A stretch of 64,000 nt of DNA from CAZABP01 sp964483245 (GTDB lineage Bacteria; Planctomycetota; UBA1135; UBA2386). This document shows positions 17,016-25,389 of this stretch, piece after piece (the stretch's first letter is position 1; every line of letters starts with the position of its first letter). Below the pieces are notes generated by a model. That model saw only the letters and a program-made list of their open reading frames with translations. It searched no databases and was not told the DNA's origin. The stretch is taken from assembly GCA_964483245.1 (NCBI GenBank), contig CAZABP010000012.1, positions 1 to 64,000 of the forward strand, given 5' to 3'. The translations under genes were made by a program, and so were the position numbers.

Positions 17016-17933
17016 CTACGTGCGGAACAGGCGGACGAGCGCCGTCGACAGGCGCTCGTCGAAGCTGCCGCGGTAGACCTCGGCGAGGATGCGTAGCGAG
17101 TCGAACAGCCCGACACGCGGGCGTTGGCGCGCGCGGATGCCGTCGAACGTGTCGACCAGCGCAACGATGTGGGCCAGCTCGGGGATCTCCGATCCGGTGA
17201 AGCCGCGCGGGAACCCGCCGCCGTCGTTGCGCTCGTGATGATGGCGGACGGCTTCGAGGATCGGTTCTTCGATGCCGAGTTCCGCCAGCAGCGCGGCGCC
17301 GGCGGCAGGATGCTCGGGATCGTCGTCGGGGCGTGGTGGCGCGATGCGCCCGACGTCGTGCAGCAGTCCGGCGAGGCCGGCACGCACGAGCTGCGCAGGA
17401 TCGGAACCGCCGGCCTGGCGCGTCAGGCCGATCGCGAGCAGGCCGACCGACAGCGCGTGGTGGACGAGCTCGTCGCTGCCGCGCAGCACATGGCGCAGCG
17501 CAGGCGCCGCGGCGCGTTCACGCAGCACGAGCGACGACGTCTCCTGGAACATCCGCCGCGCGCGCGCGACGCCGCTGCGCGTCGGTGCGTCGCTGAGCAG
17601 ATCGGTCGCGATCTCGGTCGCGACTCCGTACAGGACGTCGGTGCGGATCTCGAGCGGCACGGACGTGTCGGCGAGCACCTGGTCGAGCGTGGCTTCGACG
17701 CGCCGCGCGTAGGCCGGCTGGTCTTCGCTGCGGATGTAGAGCCGCGCGATGCCTTCGTCCGCCAGGCGGCTGCGTTGTTCGCGGTCGAACGCCATCCGCG
17801 CATCGCGGAACAGCACACGACGCCCCGCACCCGTGTCGACGAACAGCGGGCAGGGCAGCGGCTCGTCACCGGCCAGCCCCACCAGCGGCACCGGCACCCA
17901 GTTGCATCCGGCGGCGAGGACCTGCGTCTCCAT
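17016..17933 (-). CDS. HD-GYP-type phosphohydrolase domain protein
   Basis: A 305-residue protein, probably a cyclic-dinucleotide phosphodiesterase. Residues 1-120 resemble the PilZ-like/DUF3391-type N-terminal part often fused to HD-GYP modules. The HD domain follows: VHHALSVGLLAIGL, GLLHDVGRI (the HD pair), HPAAGAALL, VRHHHERNDGGGFPRG and VDTFDGI. The GYP triplet is GFP here, and the consensus Asp-Gly is DG, so metal binding looks intact. It lies alone on the minus strand, downstream of a tandem 28-bp repeat. Substrate specificity (c-di-GMP or another dinucleotide) cannot be inferred. Confidence 0.85.
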   Translation of the reverse strand: METQVLAAGCNWVPVPLVGLAGDEPLPCPLFVDTGAGRRVLFRDARMAFDREQRSRLADEGIARLYIRSEDQPAYARRVEATLDQVLADTSVPLEIRTDVLYGVATEIATDLLSDAPTRSGVARARRMFQETSSLVLRERAAAPALRHVLRGSDELVHHALSVGLLAIGLTRQAGGSDPAQLVRAGLAGLLHDVGRIAPPRPDDDPEHPAAGAALLAELGIEEPILEAVRHHHERNDGGGFPRGFTGSEIPELAHIVALVDTFDGIRARQRPRVGLFDSLRILAEVYRGSFDERLSTALVRLFRT

Positions 17934-17989
17934 CCAGGACGACTATCGGCGCCTCAGTGTGCAGCGCCTGAGCGGGGGCCGCAGCCGAA

Positions 17990-18101
17990 GGACTCCGCGA
18001 TGCCAGCGGCGCTTCCGCAAGACTCCAGCACCGGCGCTGCGTCCGCGTGCCACCGGCACCGGCGTCACGTCCGCACGACTCCGGAACCGGCGCTGCGTCC
18101 G
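17990..18101. repeat. four tandem 28-bp units upstream of the HD-GYP gene
   Basis: Units start at 17990, 18018, 18046 and 18074. Units 2 and 4 share most positions, both ending ACCGGCGCTGCGTCCG; units 1 and 3 are more diverged but keep the TCCG end and the GGC core. They fill the space between the HD-GYP start and the next gene's 3' end and may be a minisatellite or a set of binding sites. The rest of 17934-18133 shows nothing else. Confidence 0.55.
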
Positions 18102-18133
18102 GGCGGCCGCGCGCGGGCCGGACGACCCGTGGT

Positions 18134-18646
18134 TCAGGCCAGCTTCTTCTTCTTGATGCGCGCCAGGATCTTGGTCGTCGAGTGGACCTTCTTGTCACCG
18201 ACGAACACCGCCTTGATGTCCAGCTCCTTGACGACGTCCCGCTCCGGCAGCGTCTTCAACGTGTAGTCGGTCCCCTTGGCGTAGACGGTCGGCTGGATCT
18301 TGCGCAGCAGCGCCTCGACGGTCGGCTCGCTGAAGCCGGTCACGTAGTCGACGAACCACATGCTGGCGAGCAGCTCCATCCGCTCCTCGAGCGGCTGGAC
18401 CGGGTGGCCCTTGCCCTTCAGCGCCGCCGCCGAGTCGTCGTCGTTGACGGCGACGATCAGGAAGTCCCCGCGTGCGCGCGCATCCTCGAGACAACGGACA
18501 TGACCGACGTGCAGCAGGTCGAACACGCCGTTCGTCAAGACGAGCGTCTTCCCTTGCGACTTGAGCGCACTCAGGATCGTGACGAGCTCCTTGTGCGACG
18601 TGTGGATCTTGTCCTTCGAGCGGACCTTGCGCGGAACTACGACCAA
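18134..18646 (-). CDS. cytidylyltransferase-family (HldE C-terminal-like) nucleotidyltransferase
   Basis: A 170-residue single-domain nucleotidyltransferase of the RfaE-domain-II/TagD kind, which adds a nucleotide to a sugar or polyol phosphate. It has LVLTNGVFDLLHVGHVRCLE (the HxGH active-site motif), AVNDDDSAAALKGKGHPV, an Arg-containing PLEERMELLASM, and a C-terminal VHSTTKIL matching the ISTT motif. A TTG start is chosen because a strong AGAGGAG lies eight bases upstream (18655-18661); the ATG 48 bases further up has no ribosome site. It follows hldE on the same strand and is clearly related to the C-terminal half of HldE. The substrate is unknown. Confidence 0.8.
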   Translation of the reverse strand: MVVVPRKVRSKDKIHTSHKELVTILSALKSQGKTLVLTNGVFDLLHVGHVRCLEDARARGDFLIVAVNDDDSAAALKGKGHPVQPLEERMELLASMWFVDYVTGFSEPTVEALLRKIQPTVYAKGTDYTLKTLPERDVVKELDIKAVFVGDKKVHSTTKILARIKKKKLA

Positions 18647-18654
18647 CGGCTGAT

Positions 18655-18661
18655 CTCCTCT
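18655..18661 (-). promoter_or_regulatory. ribosome binding site that sets a TTG start
   Basis: AGAGGAG on the minus strand, eight bases before TTG at 18644-18646. It is one of the few strong Shine-Dalgarno sequences in the window and decides the start of the nucleotidyltransferase gene. Confidence 0.6.
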
Positions 18662-18716
18662 GCGGGCTGCGGCGCACCATAGCCGCGGGCACATTCGAGG
18701 CCAGCAACAACCGGCT

Positions 18717-20183
18717 TCAGCTGCGGCCGTGCGCGGCGAGGATCCGCGCCACGATCGCGCTGGTCGAGTTCCCCTCGCGCAGCGGGATCAGCGTGACCTG
18801 CCCCCCATGCGACTCGACCCAGTCGCGCCCGACGACGCCGCGGTCCCGCCAGTCCTCACCCTTGGCGAGCACGGCCGGCGTGATCTCCTCGATCAGCTCG
18901 GCCGGCGTCTCCTCGTCGAACGGCACCACGTAATCGACCGACTCGAGCGCGGCCAGCACCAGCATCCGGTCCGCCAGCGGAACGATCGGGCGGCCGGGCC
19001 CCTTGCCCTGCCGCGCGACGCTCGCGTCGGTGTTGACCGCGACCATCAGCGCGTCGCCGTGCGCGCGCGCCAGCGCCAGATACTCGGTGTGCCCGGGGTG
19101 CAGCAGGTCGAAGCAGCCGTTGGTGAAGACGAGCCGCTTCCCCTCGGTGCGCAGCTGCGCCGCGATCGCGATCGCCTCGTCGCGGCTCAGGACCTTGCCC
19201 GGTCCGCGCTCCCCTAGCGCTGCCAGCACTTCGCTGCGCGATACGGCCCAGGTCCCGAAGTGACCGACCACGATCCCGGCGGCGACGTTCGCCAGCGCGA
19301 GGCAGTCCGGCAGCGGCACACCGGCGCTGCGCGTCAGGGCCAGCATCGCAACCACGGTGTCGCCGGCACCGGTGACGTCGAACACCGCGCGCGCCTTGGT
19401 CGGGAGCAGGGCCGGCGTGCCGTCCGGCGCCTCGTGGTAGATGCCGTCCTTGCCGAGCGTGATCGTGACGTCCTCGATCGCCGCGATCTCGCGCAGGCGC
19501 TTCGCAGCGCGGCGCAGGTCGTCGAGCTCGACGCCGCGGATCCGCACCCCGGTCGCGGCCTCCGCCTCTTCACGATTCGGCGTCAACAGGTCGACCCCGC
19601 GGTAGATCGAGTAGTCGATCCCCTTCGGATCGACGATGACGATCGCGCCGTTGCTGCGCGCCGCTTCGATGACGGCCTGGATCACGCCGATCGGCAGCAT
19701 CCCCTTGCCGTAGTCACTGAGCACGACGGCGTCGTACGGCAGCGGGCGCACGGCCAGGTGCGCGCGGATCGCCGCCTCCGCCTCGCCGGACACGGCGTGC
19801 CGCCGCTCCTCGTCGACGCGCAGGATCTGCGCGGTCTTGTTGACGTAGCGCGTCTTGCGCGTCGTCGGACGCGTCGCGTCGACGATCAGGCCGTCGGTCC
19901 GGATCCCCTCGGCGCGCAGCATGTCGCCGAGCTGCACGCCGGCAGCGTCCTCGCCGATGACGCCGAGGATCGCCGTGTCGGCCCCGAGCGCGACGAGGTT
20001 GGCGGCGACGTTGCAGGCGCCACCGAGCAGATGCCGCTGCGAGCGCGTCTCGAACACGAGCACCGGCGCTTCCGGGCTGACGCGGCCGGCATCCCCTTCG
20101 ATGTAGCGGTCCAGGATCAGGTCGCCGATCACGAGGATGCGCCGCGGCGGCAGCTCCGCGAGAACCGTCGCGAGTGGATTCAC
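18717..20183 (-). CDS. hldE: bifunctional heptose 7-phosphate kinase / heptose 1-phosphate adenylyltransferase
   Basis: Makes ADP-heptose for the LPS inner core. The 488-residue fusion has an N-terminal PfkB-type kinase (VIGDLILDRYIEGDAGRVSPEAP, GGACNVAANL, VLSDYGKGML, DVTGAGDTVVAMLAL with the catalytic Asp) and a C-terminal adenylyltransferase (RLVFTNGCFDLLHPGHTEYL, AVNTDASVARQGKG, and a terminal NSTSAIVARIL). Both active sites look complete. The GTG start overlaps the stop of the upstream deoxyhypusine-synthase-like gene. No gmhA, gmhB or hldD lies in the window. Confidence 0.95.
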   Translation of the reverse strand: MNPLATVLAELPPRRILVIGDLILDRYIEGDAGRVSPEAPVLVFETRSQRHLLGGACNVAANLVALGADTAILGVIGEDAAGVQLGDMLRAEGIRTDGLIVDATRPTTRKTRYVNKTAQILRVDEERRHAVSGEAEAAIRAHLAVRPLPYDAVVLSDYGKGMLPIGVIQAVIEAARSNGAIVIVDPKGIDYSIYRGVDLLTPNREEAEAATGVRIRGVELDDLRRAAKRLREIAAIEDVTITLGKDGIYHEAPDGTPALLPTKARAVFDVTGAGDTVVAMLALTRSAGVPLPDCLALANVAAGIVVGHFGTWAVSRSEVLAALGERGPGKVLSRDEAIAIAAQLRTEGKRLVFTNGCFDLLHPGHTEYLALARAHGDALMVAVNTDASVARQGKGPGRPIVPLADRMLVLAALESVDYVVPFDEETPAELIEEITPAVLAKGEDWRDRGVVGRDWVESHGGQVTLIPLREGNSTSAIVARILAAHGRS

Positions 20184-21112
20184 GCGGTCGCTCCGGCGCG
20201 CGCGAGCACGCCCTGGTGCAACAGCGGCAGCAGGATCTCGTGTTGGCCGGTGACGGTCAGACCCTCGCGCGGCGGCCGCTGCACGACGTTGGTGACCGAA
20301 CGGTAGTGCTGGATCATGTCCAGGTTCGCGGTCGTGAAATCCTTGCCGAGCCGGCCGCGGTTGCGCGCGATCGAGACGGCTTTCAAGAACACCTCCGGCA
20401 TGATCACGGCGCTGCCGACGTTGAGCCAGATGCCGTCACCGAGCCGTTCGACGGAGTCGACCAGCAGCCAGAAGTCGCGCAGTGATGCTTCGCCGAGCGC
20501 GGCGCCATCGAGCTGCGGATCCATGTGCACGATGTCGCAGCCGATCGCGACGTGGATCGTGGCCGGGATCCCCAGCCGTGCTGCTTCGGCGAACACGCTG
20601 AGTCCGGCGTGCGGCAGCTTCGCGTCCAAGATCGCCTGCCCGAGCGCGCGGCCGAACCCGACCCCGCTCGCCGCACCGGCGCGGACCGCGTCGTTGAGCG
20701 CCGCGAAGGTCTCGCGCCAGAACCCGAAGCTGCCGTCCTCGAGATTCACCGCGACGTCCTCCGACGTCGCCCCCTGGTACGCGGTCTCCCAGTCGTGCAC
20801 GGCGCCGGCGCCGTTCGTCGCGACGTGCGTGACGTAGCCGCGCCGCATCAGATCGATCAACAGCGGCGCGAGGCCGACCTTCAACACGTGCGCGCCGAGG
20901 CTCCAGCCGATCTGCCGCTGCCGCTGCTGCGCCTGCACGATGCAGTCGGCGATCCGCTTGAGGTTCTTCGCGCCGTAGATGTCCGGCAGGCTGTCGAAGA
21001 ACCGCGCGAATCCCGGAATCGGCGGCAACACGTCGGCGAAGTCCTTGCGCTCGACGAGGTTGCGCCGCGTGCGCAGCGAGCCGATGCGCAGGTCGTCAGG
21101 CCGGCCGGTCAT
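20180..21112 (-). CDS. deoxyhypusine synthase-family protein
   Basis: A 310-residue Rossmann-type protein resembling bacterial members of COG1899. The characteristic run is WSLGAHVLKVGLAPLLID, RRGYVTHVATNGAGAVHDWE, the GATSEDVAVNLEDGSFGF segment that binds NAD in this family, and an HVAIGCDIVHMDP block later. Eukaryotic deoxyhypusine synthase modifies eIF5A, which bacteria lack; bacterial relatives include homospermidine-type synthases, and many have no known role. The gene overlaps hldE by four bases (GTGA) and the acyltransferase gene upstream by 17, so it is locked into the lipid A/heptose operon. The catalytic Lys region was not identified with certainty, so activity is open. Confidence 0.7.
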   Translation of the reverse strand: MTGRPDDLRIGSLRTRRNLVERKDFADVLPPIPGFARFFDSLPDIYGAKNLKRIADCIVQAQQRQRQIGWSLGAHVLKVGLAPLLIDLMRRGYVTHVATNGAGAVHDWETAYQGATSEDVAVNLEDGSFGFWRETFAALNDAVRAGAASGVGFGRALGQAILDAKLPHAGLSVFAEAARLGIPATIHVAIGCDIVHMDPQLDGAALGEASLRDFWLLVDSVERLGDGIWLNVGSAVIMPEVFLKAVSIARNRGRLGKDFTTANLDMIQHYRSVTNVVQRPPREGLTVTGQHEILLPLLHQGVLARAGATA

Positions 21113-22013
21113 GCGAGAGCGCCGGCGCCGGAGCAGGCGGACGGGTGCGGTAGCGGTCGTGGATCCACAGGTACTGCTCTGGATGGCGCAGGATCAGGCG
21201 TTCGTTGTGGGCCGTGATGCGGGTCACCAGCTCGCGCACGTCCGCTTCGAGATCGCCGGTGCGCGTTGGCAGCGGGATCGTCGCCCAGTGCGTGTGGAAA
21301 CGGAACCGGTTTCCTTGCCGGATGCAGGCACCGGCCACGACCGGGATCTGCCGCCGCATCGCCAGCGTCGCCGCCGCGCGTTCGGTGCTGGCGAGCTCGC
21401 CGAAGAACGGCACGAACACGCCGCGCAGCCGCTGGTTCTGGTCGACCGCCTGCAGTCCGAGCTGCCCGCGCAGCACCTCGCGCGCGAGCCGGCGGATCCC
21501 GCCGCGGCGCGGCAGCAGGATCAACCCGCCCTGCTCGCGCGAACGGGCGATCCAGCGTTGCAGCAGCGGGTTGCGGAACAGCCGCACGACGACGAACGCG
21601 CGCCCGCGCAGCACGGCGCAGTGCAGCGCCGCGACCTCCCAGGAGCCCAGATGCGAAGTCACCCCCAGGCACGGGCCGGTGCGCAGCACGTCCGGCACCG
21701 GATCGCTGGTCAGCCGATCCTGCAGGCGGCCGCGCGCGAGCAGCCGCGTCGCGATCGCCATGTCGACGCCGATCTTGAACAGGTTGCCGGTCGAGATCCG
21801 GCCGAGCCGGCGCAGCTCGCGCTCGGGGCGATCCGGAAACGCGTTGCGCAGGAAGTGCAGCGCGAACCGTTGCCGGCGCGGACTCGCGGCGAAGTACAGC
21901 TGCCCCAGCGCGCCGGCCCCGAGGTAGGCGAGCCGTTCCGGCAGCAAGCCGGCGAGCGCGATCGCGGCGCGCGCGCACAGGTAGACGAGCCGCGTCGCCA
22001 ACCGCACCCTCAT
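21096..22013 (-). CDS. lysophospholipid / lipid A acyltransferase (LpxL/HtrB family)
   Basis: Membrane-associated acyltransferase that adds a secondary acyl chain to the lipid A precursor. The 305-residue protein starts with a hydrophobic segment (ATRLVYLCARAAIALAGLLP) and has the HX4E catalytic motif SHLGSWE, a conserved VVRLFRNPLLQRWI, and QNQRLRGVFVPFFGELASTERAAA, which is the family's D/N-x-x-x-G-x-F-V-P-F-F-G motif. The C-terminus has RHPEQYLWIHDRY. The ATG at 22011-22013 overlaps the lpxK stop; a longer open frame upstream lies inside lpxK. The position after lpxK supports lipid A rather than phospholipid as substrate. Confidence 0.88.
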   Translation of the reverse strand: MRVRLATRLVYLCARAAIALAGLLPERLAYLGAGALGQLYFAASPRRQRFALHFLRNAFPDRPERELRRLGRISTGNLFKIGVDMAIATRLLARGRLQDRLTSDPVPDVLRTGPCLGVTSHLGSWEVAALHCAVLRGRAFVVVRLFRNPLLQRWIARSREQGGLILLPRRGGIRRLAREVLRGQLGLQAVDQNQRLRGVFVPFFGELASTERAAATLAMRRQIPVVAGACIRQGNRFRFHTHWATIPLPTRTGDLEADVRELVTRITAHNERLILRHPEQYLWIHDRYRTRPPAPAPALSHDRPA

Positions 22014-23005
22014 GCCCGCGGAACATGCGGCAGGACCGGCGGGCGGTCCAGGAACTCGAGCCGGATCTGCAGCACCAGACGAGGTTCCGGCCAGGCGTCC
22101 AGCTTGACGTCGTCCTTCTCGGTCGTGACCAGCGTGGCACCCGCCGCCGCGGCGCGGCGCGCGACCTCCGCCAGCTCGTCGGCGCGATGGCGATGATGGT
22201 CGCGCCGCGCGACGTGTTCGACGATCTCGGCGCCGAGCCCCGCCACGGTGGCGGCGAACGCCGCCGGTCGCGCGAGACCGGACAGCAGCAGGACGCGGCG
22301 CCCGCGCAGGGCTTCGCCCGGCAGCTCGGCACCGTCGGGGTGCGAGCGCAGGCCGGCCGGCGCATGCCACGCCGCGTACACGGCGAGCCGCGGGGCGAAC
22401 TCCGCCAGGGCCGCCTTGCGCGCGGCGAGGAGCTCCGGAGCGAGGCGGTCGGCGCGCGTCAGCACCGCGATCTGCGCGCGGCGCAGCGCCGCCGGCGGTT
22501 CGCGCAGGTCTCCGGCCGGCAGCAACCGCCCGTCGGCGAACGGCCGCTCCGCATCGAGGCAGACGAGATCCAGATCGCGGCGCAACGGCCGGTGTTGGAA
22601 CCCGTCGTCGAGCAGGATGCACTGCGCGCCCAGGCGCACCAGCTCACGCCCGCCGCGCACCCGGTCCGGGTCCTGCACCTGCAGCAGGTCGGGGAACCGC
22701 CGCGCCAGCAGCATCCCTTCGTCGTTCAGCCGCGCGCCCGGGGCGCGGCCGTATCCGCGCGCGAGCACGCCCGGCCGGATGCCCTGCGCGCGCAGCTGCT
22801 CGACGAGCCAGGCGACCAGCGGCGTCTTGCCGGTGCCGCCGACCGTCAGGTTGCCGACCGACCAGACCGGCACCGCCAGCGCATGGCTGCGCAGCCAGCC
22901 GCTGCGGTAGCCGGCCTCGCGCAACTGCACGCCGACCCAGAACAGCGTGCTGAACGGCCACAGGCTGCGCCGCAGCACGCTCGCGCGCTCCGCGCGCGCG
23001 GTCAC
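22010..23005 (-). CDS. lpxK: tetraacyldisaccharide 4'-kinase
   Basis: Phosphorylates the 4' position of the lipid A disaccharide at the inner membrane. The 331-residue protein has VWSVGNLTVGGTGKTPLV (Walker A), ARGYGR, and LDDGFQHRPLRRDLDLV, the family's DDGFQH signature; TTEKDDVKL near the C-terminus matches the conserved end motif. The start is a GTG that overlaps the fabD stop (GTGA); longer open frame upstream runs inside fabD and is rejected. An N-terminal amphipathic/hydrophobic stretch (LWPFSTLFWVGVQL) fits membrane association. Confidence 0.93.
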   Translation of the reverse strand: MTARAERASVLRRSLWPFSTLFWVGVQLREAGYRSGWLRSHALAVPVWSVGNLTVGGTGKTPLVAWLVEQLRAQGIRPGVLARGYGRAPGARLNDEGMLLARRFPDLLQVQDPDRVRGGRELVRLGAQCILLDDGFQHRPLRRDLDLVCLDAERPFADGRLLPAGDLREPPAALRRAQIAVLTRADRLAPELLAARKAALAEFAPRLAVYAAWHAPAGLRSHPDGAELPGEALRGRRVLLLSGLARPAAFAATVAGLGAEIVEHVARRDHHRHRADELAEVARRAAAAGATLVTTEKDDVKLDAWPEPRLVLQIRLEFLDRPPVLPHVPRA

Positions 23006-23919
23006 GAGGCGGCGCGCAGCGCCGTGACCTCGGCTGCCGTCGTGGCCGCCATCGTCTCCACACCCTCGGCGCCGATCCCATTCGCGATCTGCGTCACCAT
23101 GCGGATCAACACCGGCTTCGGCCCGAACTCGACGAACCGCCGCACGCCACCTTCCAGCATCCGCTCCACACTCAGCTGCCACCTCACCGTGCCGGCGAAC
23201 TGCCGCCGCAGCGCATCGCGCGCCGCCGCCGCCGTCGTGACCGGCGCCGCATCCACGTTGCACCACACCGGCCACTCCGGATCGCGCATCTCCGTCGCCA
23301 TCAGCACCTCGGCGAACCCGGCCGCCGCCTCCGCCAACAGCGAACTGTGGAACGGCACCGAGACCGGCAGCCGCAACGCCCGCCGCTCACCCGCCAGCTC
23401 GACCACCTGCTCCATCGCCGTGCGCTCACCGGCAACCACGATCTGTCCCGGCGCGTTCAGATTCGCAATGTCGCACACGCCCCGGTCGATGCGCGCCACC
23501 AGCGCCTCCACCTCCGCCAGCTCCATCTTGCGCAGCACCACCATCCCCCCGCTGCCCACCGGCACCGCGCGCTGCATCCGCCTCGCGCGCTCGCGCACCA
23601 GCCGCAACGCATCGCCGAACCGCAGCGCCCCCGCCGCACACAGCGCCGAGTACTCCCCCAACGAATGCCCCGCCCCACACCCAGCCCGCACCCCTGCCAC
23701 CCGCCACGCCGCGATCGACACCGCCAGCGTCGCCGGCTGCGTGTTCTCCGTCAGCGCCAGCTGCTCCTCCGGCCCCTCGAAACAGAGCCGGCTCAGCTCC
23801 TCCCCCAACACCGCATCCGCCTCCGCCAGCGTCTCCCGCGCCACCGGAAACGCCTCCGCGAGATCGCGACCCATGCCGGCGAACTGCGAACCTTGACCCG
23901 TGAAGAGGGCGCAGAGCAT
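23002..23919 (-). CDS. fabD: malonyl-CoA:ACP transacylase
   Basis: Loads malonate onto acyl carrier protein for fatty-acid synthesis. The 305-residue protein has FTGQGSQFAGMG at the N-terminus, the nucleophile Ser86 in GHSLGEY, an Arg-containing block RMQRAVPVGSGGM, the catalytic His in VPFHSSLL, and the terminal VEFGPKPVL. It is the promoter-proximal gene of an operon with lpxK and an LpxL-like gene, linking acyl supply with lipid A formation. Upstream lies the 24-kb G-rich array. The ATG at 23917-23919 is used; frames beyond it run into the hexamer array and give Asp-Pro repeats. Confidence 0.95.
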   Translation of the reverse strand: MLCALFTGQGSQFAGMGRDLAEAFPVARETLAEADAVLGEELSRLCFEGPEEQLALTENTQPATLAVSIAAWRVAGVRAGCGAGHSLGEYSALCAAGALRFGDALRLVRERARRMQRAVPVGSGGMVVLRKMELAEVEALVARIDRGVCDIANLNAPGQIVVAGERTAMEQVVELAGERRALRLPVSVPFHSSLLAEAAAGFAEVLMATEMRDPEWPVWCNVDAAPVTTAAAARDALRRQFAGTVRWQLSVERMLEGGVRRFVEFGPKPVLIRMVTQIANGIGAEGVETMAATTAAEVTALRAAS

Positions 23920-23933
23920 GGCGCGATAGTAGA

Positions 23934-24476
23934 CGGGATGGGGATGGGGTTTGGGATCGGGTCCGAGCGGGAACGAGGTGGAGCGGGATGGGGGTGGAGC
24001 GGGACGGGGTTCGGGTTCGGGTTCGGGTCCGAGCGGGAACGGGATCGCGAGCGGGATCGGGATCGGGATCGCGCGCGGGATCGGGATCGGGATCGGGATC
24101 GGGTTCCCTCGCGATCGCGGACTGCTTCGCATGCGCCTCGCGCACGCACCGCTCCCTCACCCTGACAGTTTGGCGCGACTTTCGGGGTCAGACCCCTCGG
24201 TACTGGAACGGGATCGCGAGCGGGATCAGGATCGGGATCGCGAGCGGAATTGGGATCGGGATCGGGATCGGGTTCCCTCGCGATCGCGGACTGCTTCGCA
24301 TGCGCCTCGCGCACGCACCGCTCCCTCACCCTGACAGTTTGGCGCGACTTTCGGGGTCAGACCCCTCGGTACTCGCGCCCCTCGCGAGGGCCCATTCCCG
24401 TTCCCTTGCCCTTGCCTCGCCCTACCTCAGCCCGAGCCCAAGCCCAGGCCCGTCCCATTCCCGTCCAAACCCTTCC
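23934..24476. repeat. G-array, duplicated unique block, C-array
   Basis: From 23934 to about 24112 and 24205 to 24276 the + strand is GGG-phased (GGGATC, GGGTTC, GGGATG variants). A 122-bp segment at 24083-24204 is repeated without a mismatch at 24252-24373, a period of 169; it holds a hairpin-prone GGGGTC-A-GACCCC and a CTCGCGATCGCG block. From 24376 to 24476 the strand turns C-rich in six-base phase. No gene is credible in this 557-base gap: open frames here encode Asp-Pro or Gly-Ser-Gly repeats. It separates fabD from the secreted coiled-coil gene. Confidence 0.85.
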
Positions 24477-25322
24477 CTACCCCCCCGCCCCTTTCCCCTG
24501 CTGCGGGAACGCCGGCTTCGCCGGCACGTGTTCCTGCGGCGGTTGTGGCGGCGGCGGCGGCGTTTGCTCCTTCTCGGCCGCTTCGGCTGCGCGGCGCTCG
24601 CGGATCGCGAGGGCCTTCTGCCAGTCGGAGAAGATGTCGAGGAAGCGCTTGGACTTGGGGTCGGGGTAGACGCCGACGGTGATCTTGCGCGCTTCGATCT
24701 GGCGCGCGCGGCTCTCGCCCCAGCCTTGTTCTGGCGGGAACTCGGTCAGGAGTTGGAGCAGTTGGTCCTCGGCGGCGAGGCGTTCCTTGTCTTCGGCGGC
24801 CTTCTGGATGGCGGCCGGGTCTTCCTTCGGCGTCTCGCCTTCGGCGCCGGCGCGCGCGCGCTGGATCTGCTCCTGGCGCTGCTGCTCGGCGCTCTTGCGC
24901 GCCTCTTCGATCCGCGTCTCGATCGCGCGGATCTCGACTTCGGTCAGGCGGCCGTCGATGCGGTAGGACTGGATGTCCTCGTAGCGCAGGAAGATGTAGG
25001 AGTTGGTGTTGTCGTAGTACCAGATGCGCAGGCCGGCACCCGGCGCGTCGATCTCGGCTTTGACGAAGTCGAGCGAGTCCGGCAGCTCGACGAGGCGCTC
25101 GTTCTTGACGACGCCGGCGAGCTTGGAGCCGTTCTTGAGCTTGACCCGCACTGCGGCGTGCGCGCGGATCACGCGCCCTTCGCGCATCGCGTCACGCTTC
25201 TCGCGGATCTCCCGCTCGATCTGCTCGCGCTGGCGGCGCTCGCGGTAGGTGCGGATGTCCTCCTCGCTCTGCGCAAAGAGCGGGAGGCAGCAGAGCAGTG
25301 TCGCGAGGATCGCCTTGTTCAT
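24477..25322 (-). CDS. secreted coiled-coil protein of unknown function
   Basis: A 281-residue exported protein. An N-terminal signal peptide (MNKAILATLLCCLPLFAQS) is followed by a Glu/Arg-rich stretch, a globular beta segment (VRVKLKNGSKLAGVV, RIWYYDNTNSYIFLRYEDI), and a long charged helix likely to be coiled coil (about residues 130-215, Glu/Ala/Arg/Gln-rich). The tail ends in a Pro run before VPAKPAFPQQGKG. No enzyme motif was seen. The beta segment resembles short Lsm-like or DUF-type modules seen in planctomycete envelope proteins (impression only). It lies next to the kinase-SUMF1 gene on the same strand, with 67 bases between. Confidence 0.7.
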   Translation of the reverse strand: MNKAILATLLCCLPLFAQSEEDIRTYRERRQREQIEREIREKRDAMREGRVIRAHAAVRVKLKNGSKLAGVVKNERLVELPDSLDFVKAEIDAPGAGLRIWYYDNTNSYIFLRYEDIQSYRIDGRLTEVEIRAIETRIEEARKSAEQQRQEQIQRARAGAEGETPKEDPAAIQKAAEDKERLAAEDQLLQLLTEFPPEQGWGESRARQIEARKITVGVYPDPKSKRFLDIFSDWQKALAIRERRAAEAAEKEQTPPPPPQPPQEHVPAKPAFPQQGKGAGG

Positions 25323-25389
25323 GGCCGGTTCCGGGTCAACGGTCCGGACGGACTATCGGCAGAAGCGACCCGCCGACTGGAGGGTCGGA

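Noticed and set aside
17990..18101. CRISPR array from 28-bp repeats
   Set aside because: Units abut with no spacers, diverge in sequence, and no cas gene is present.
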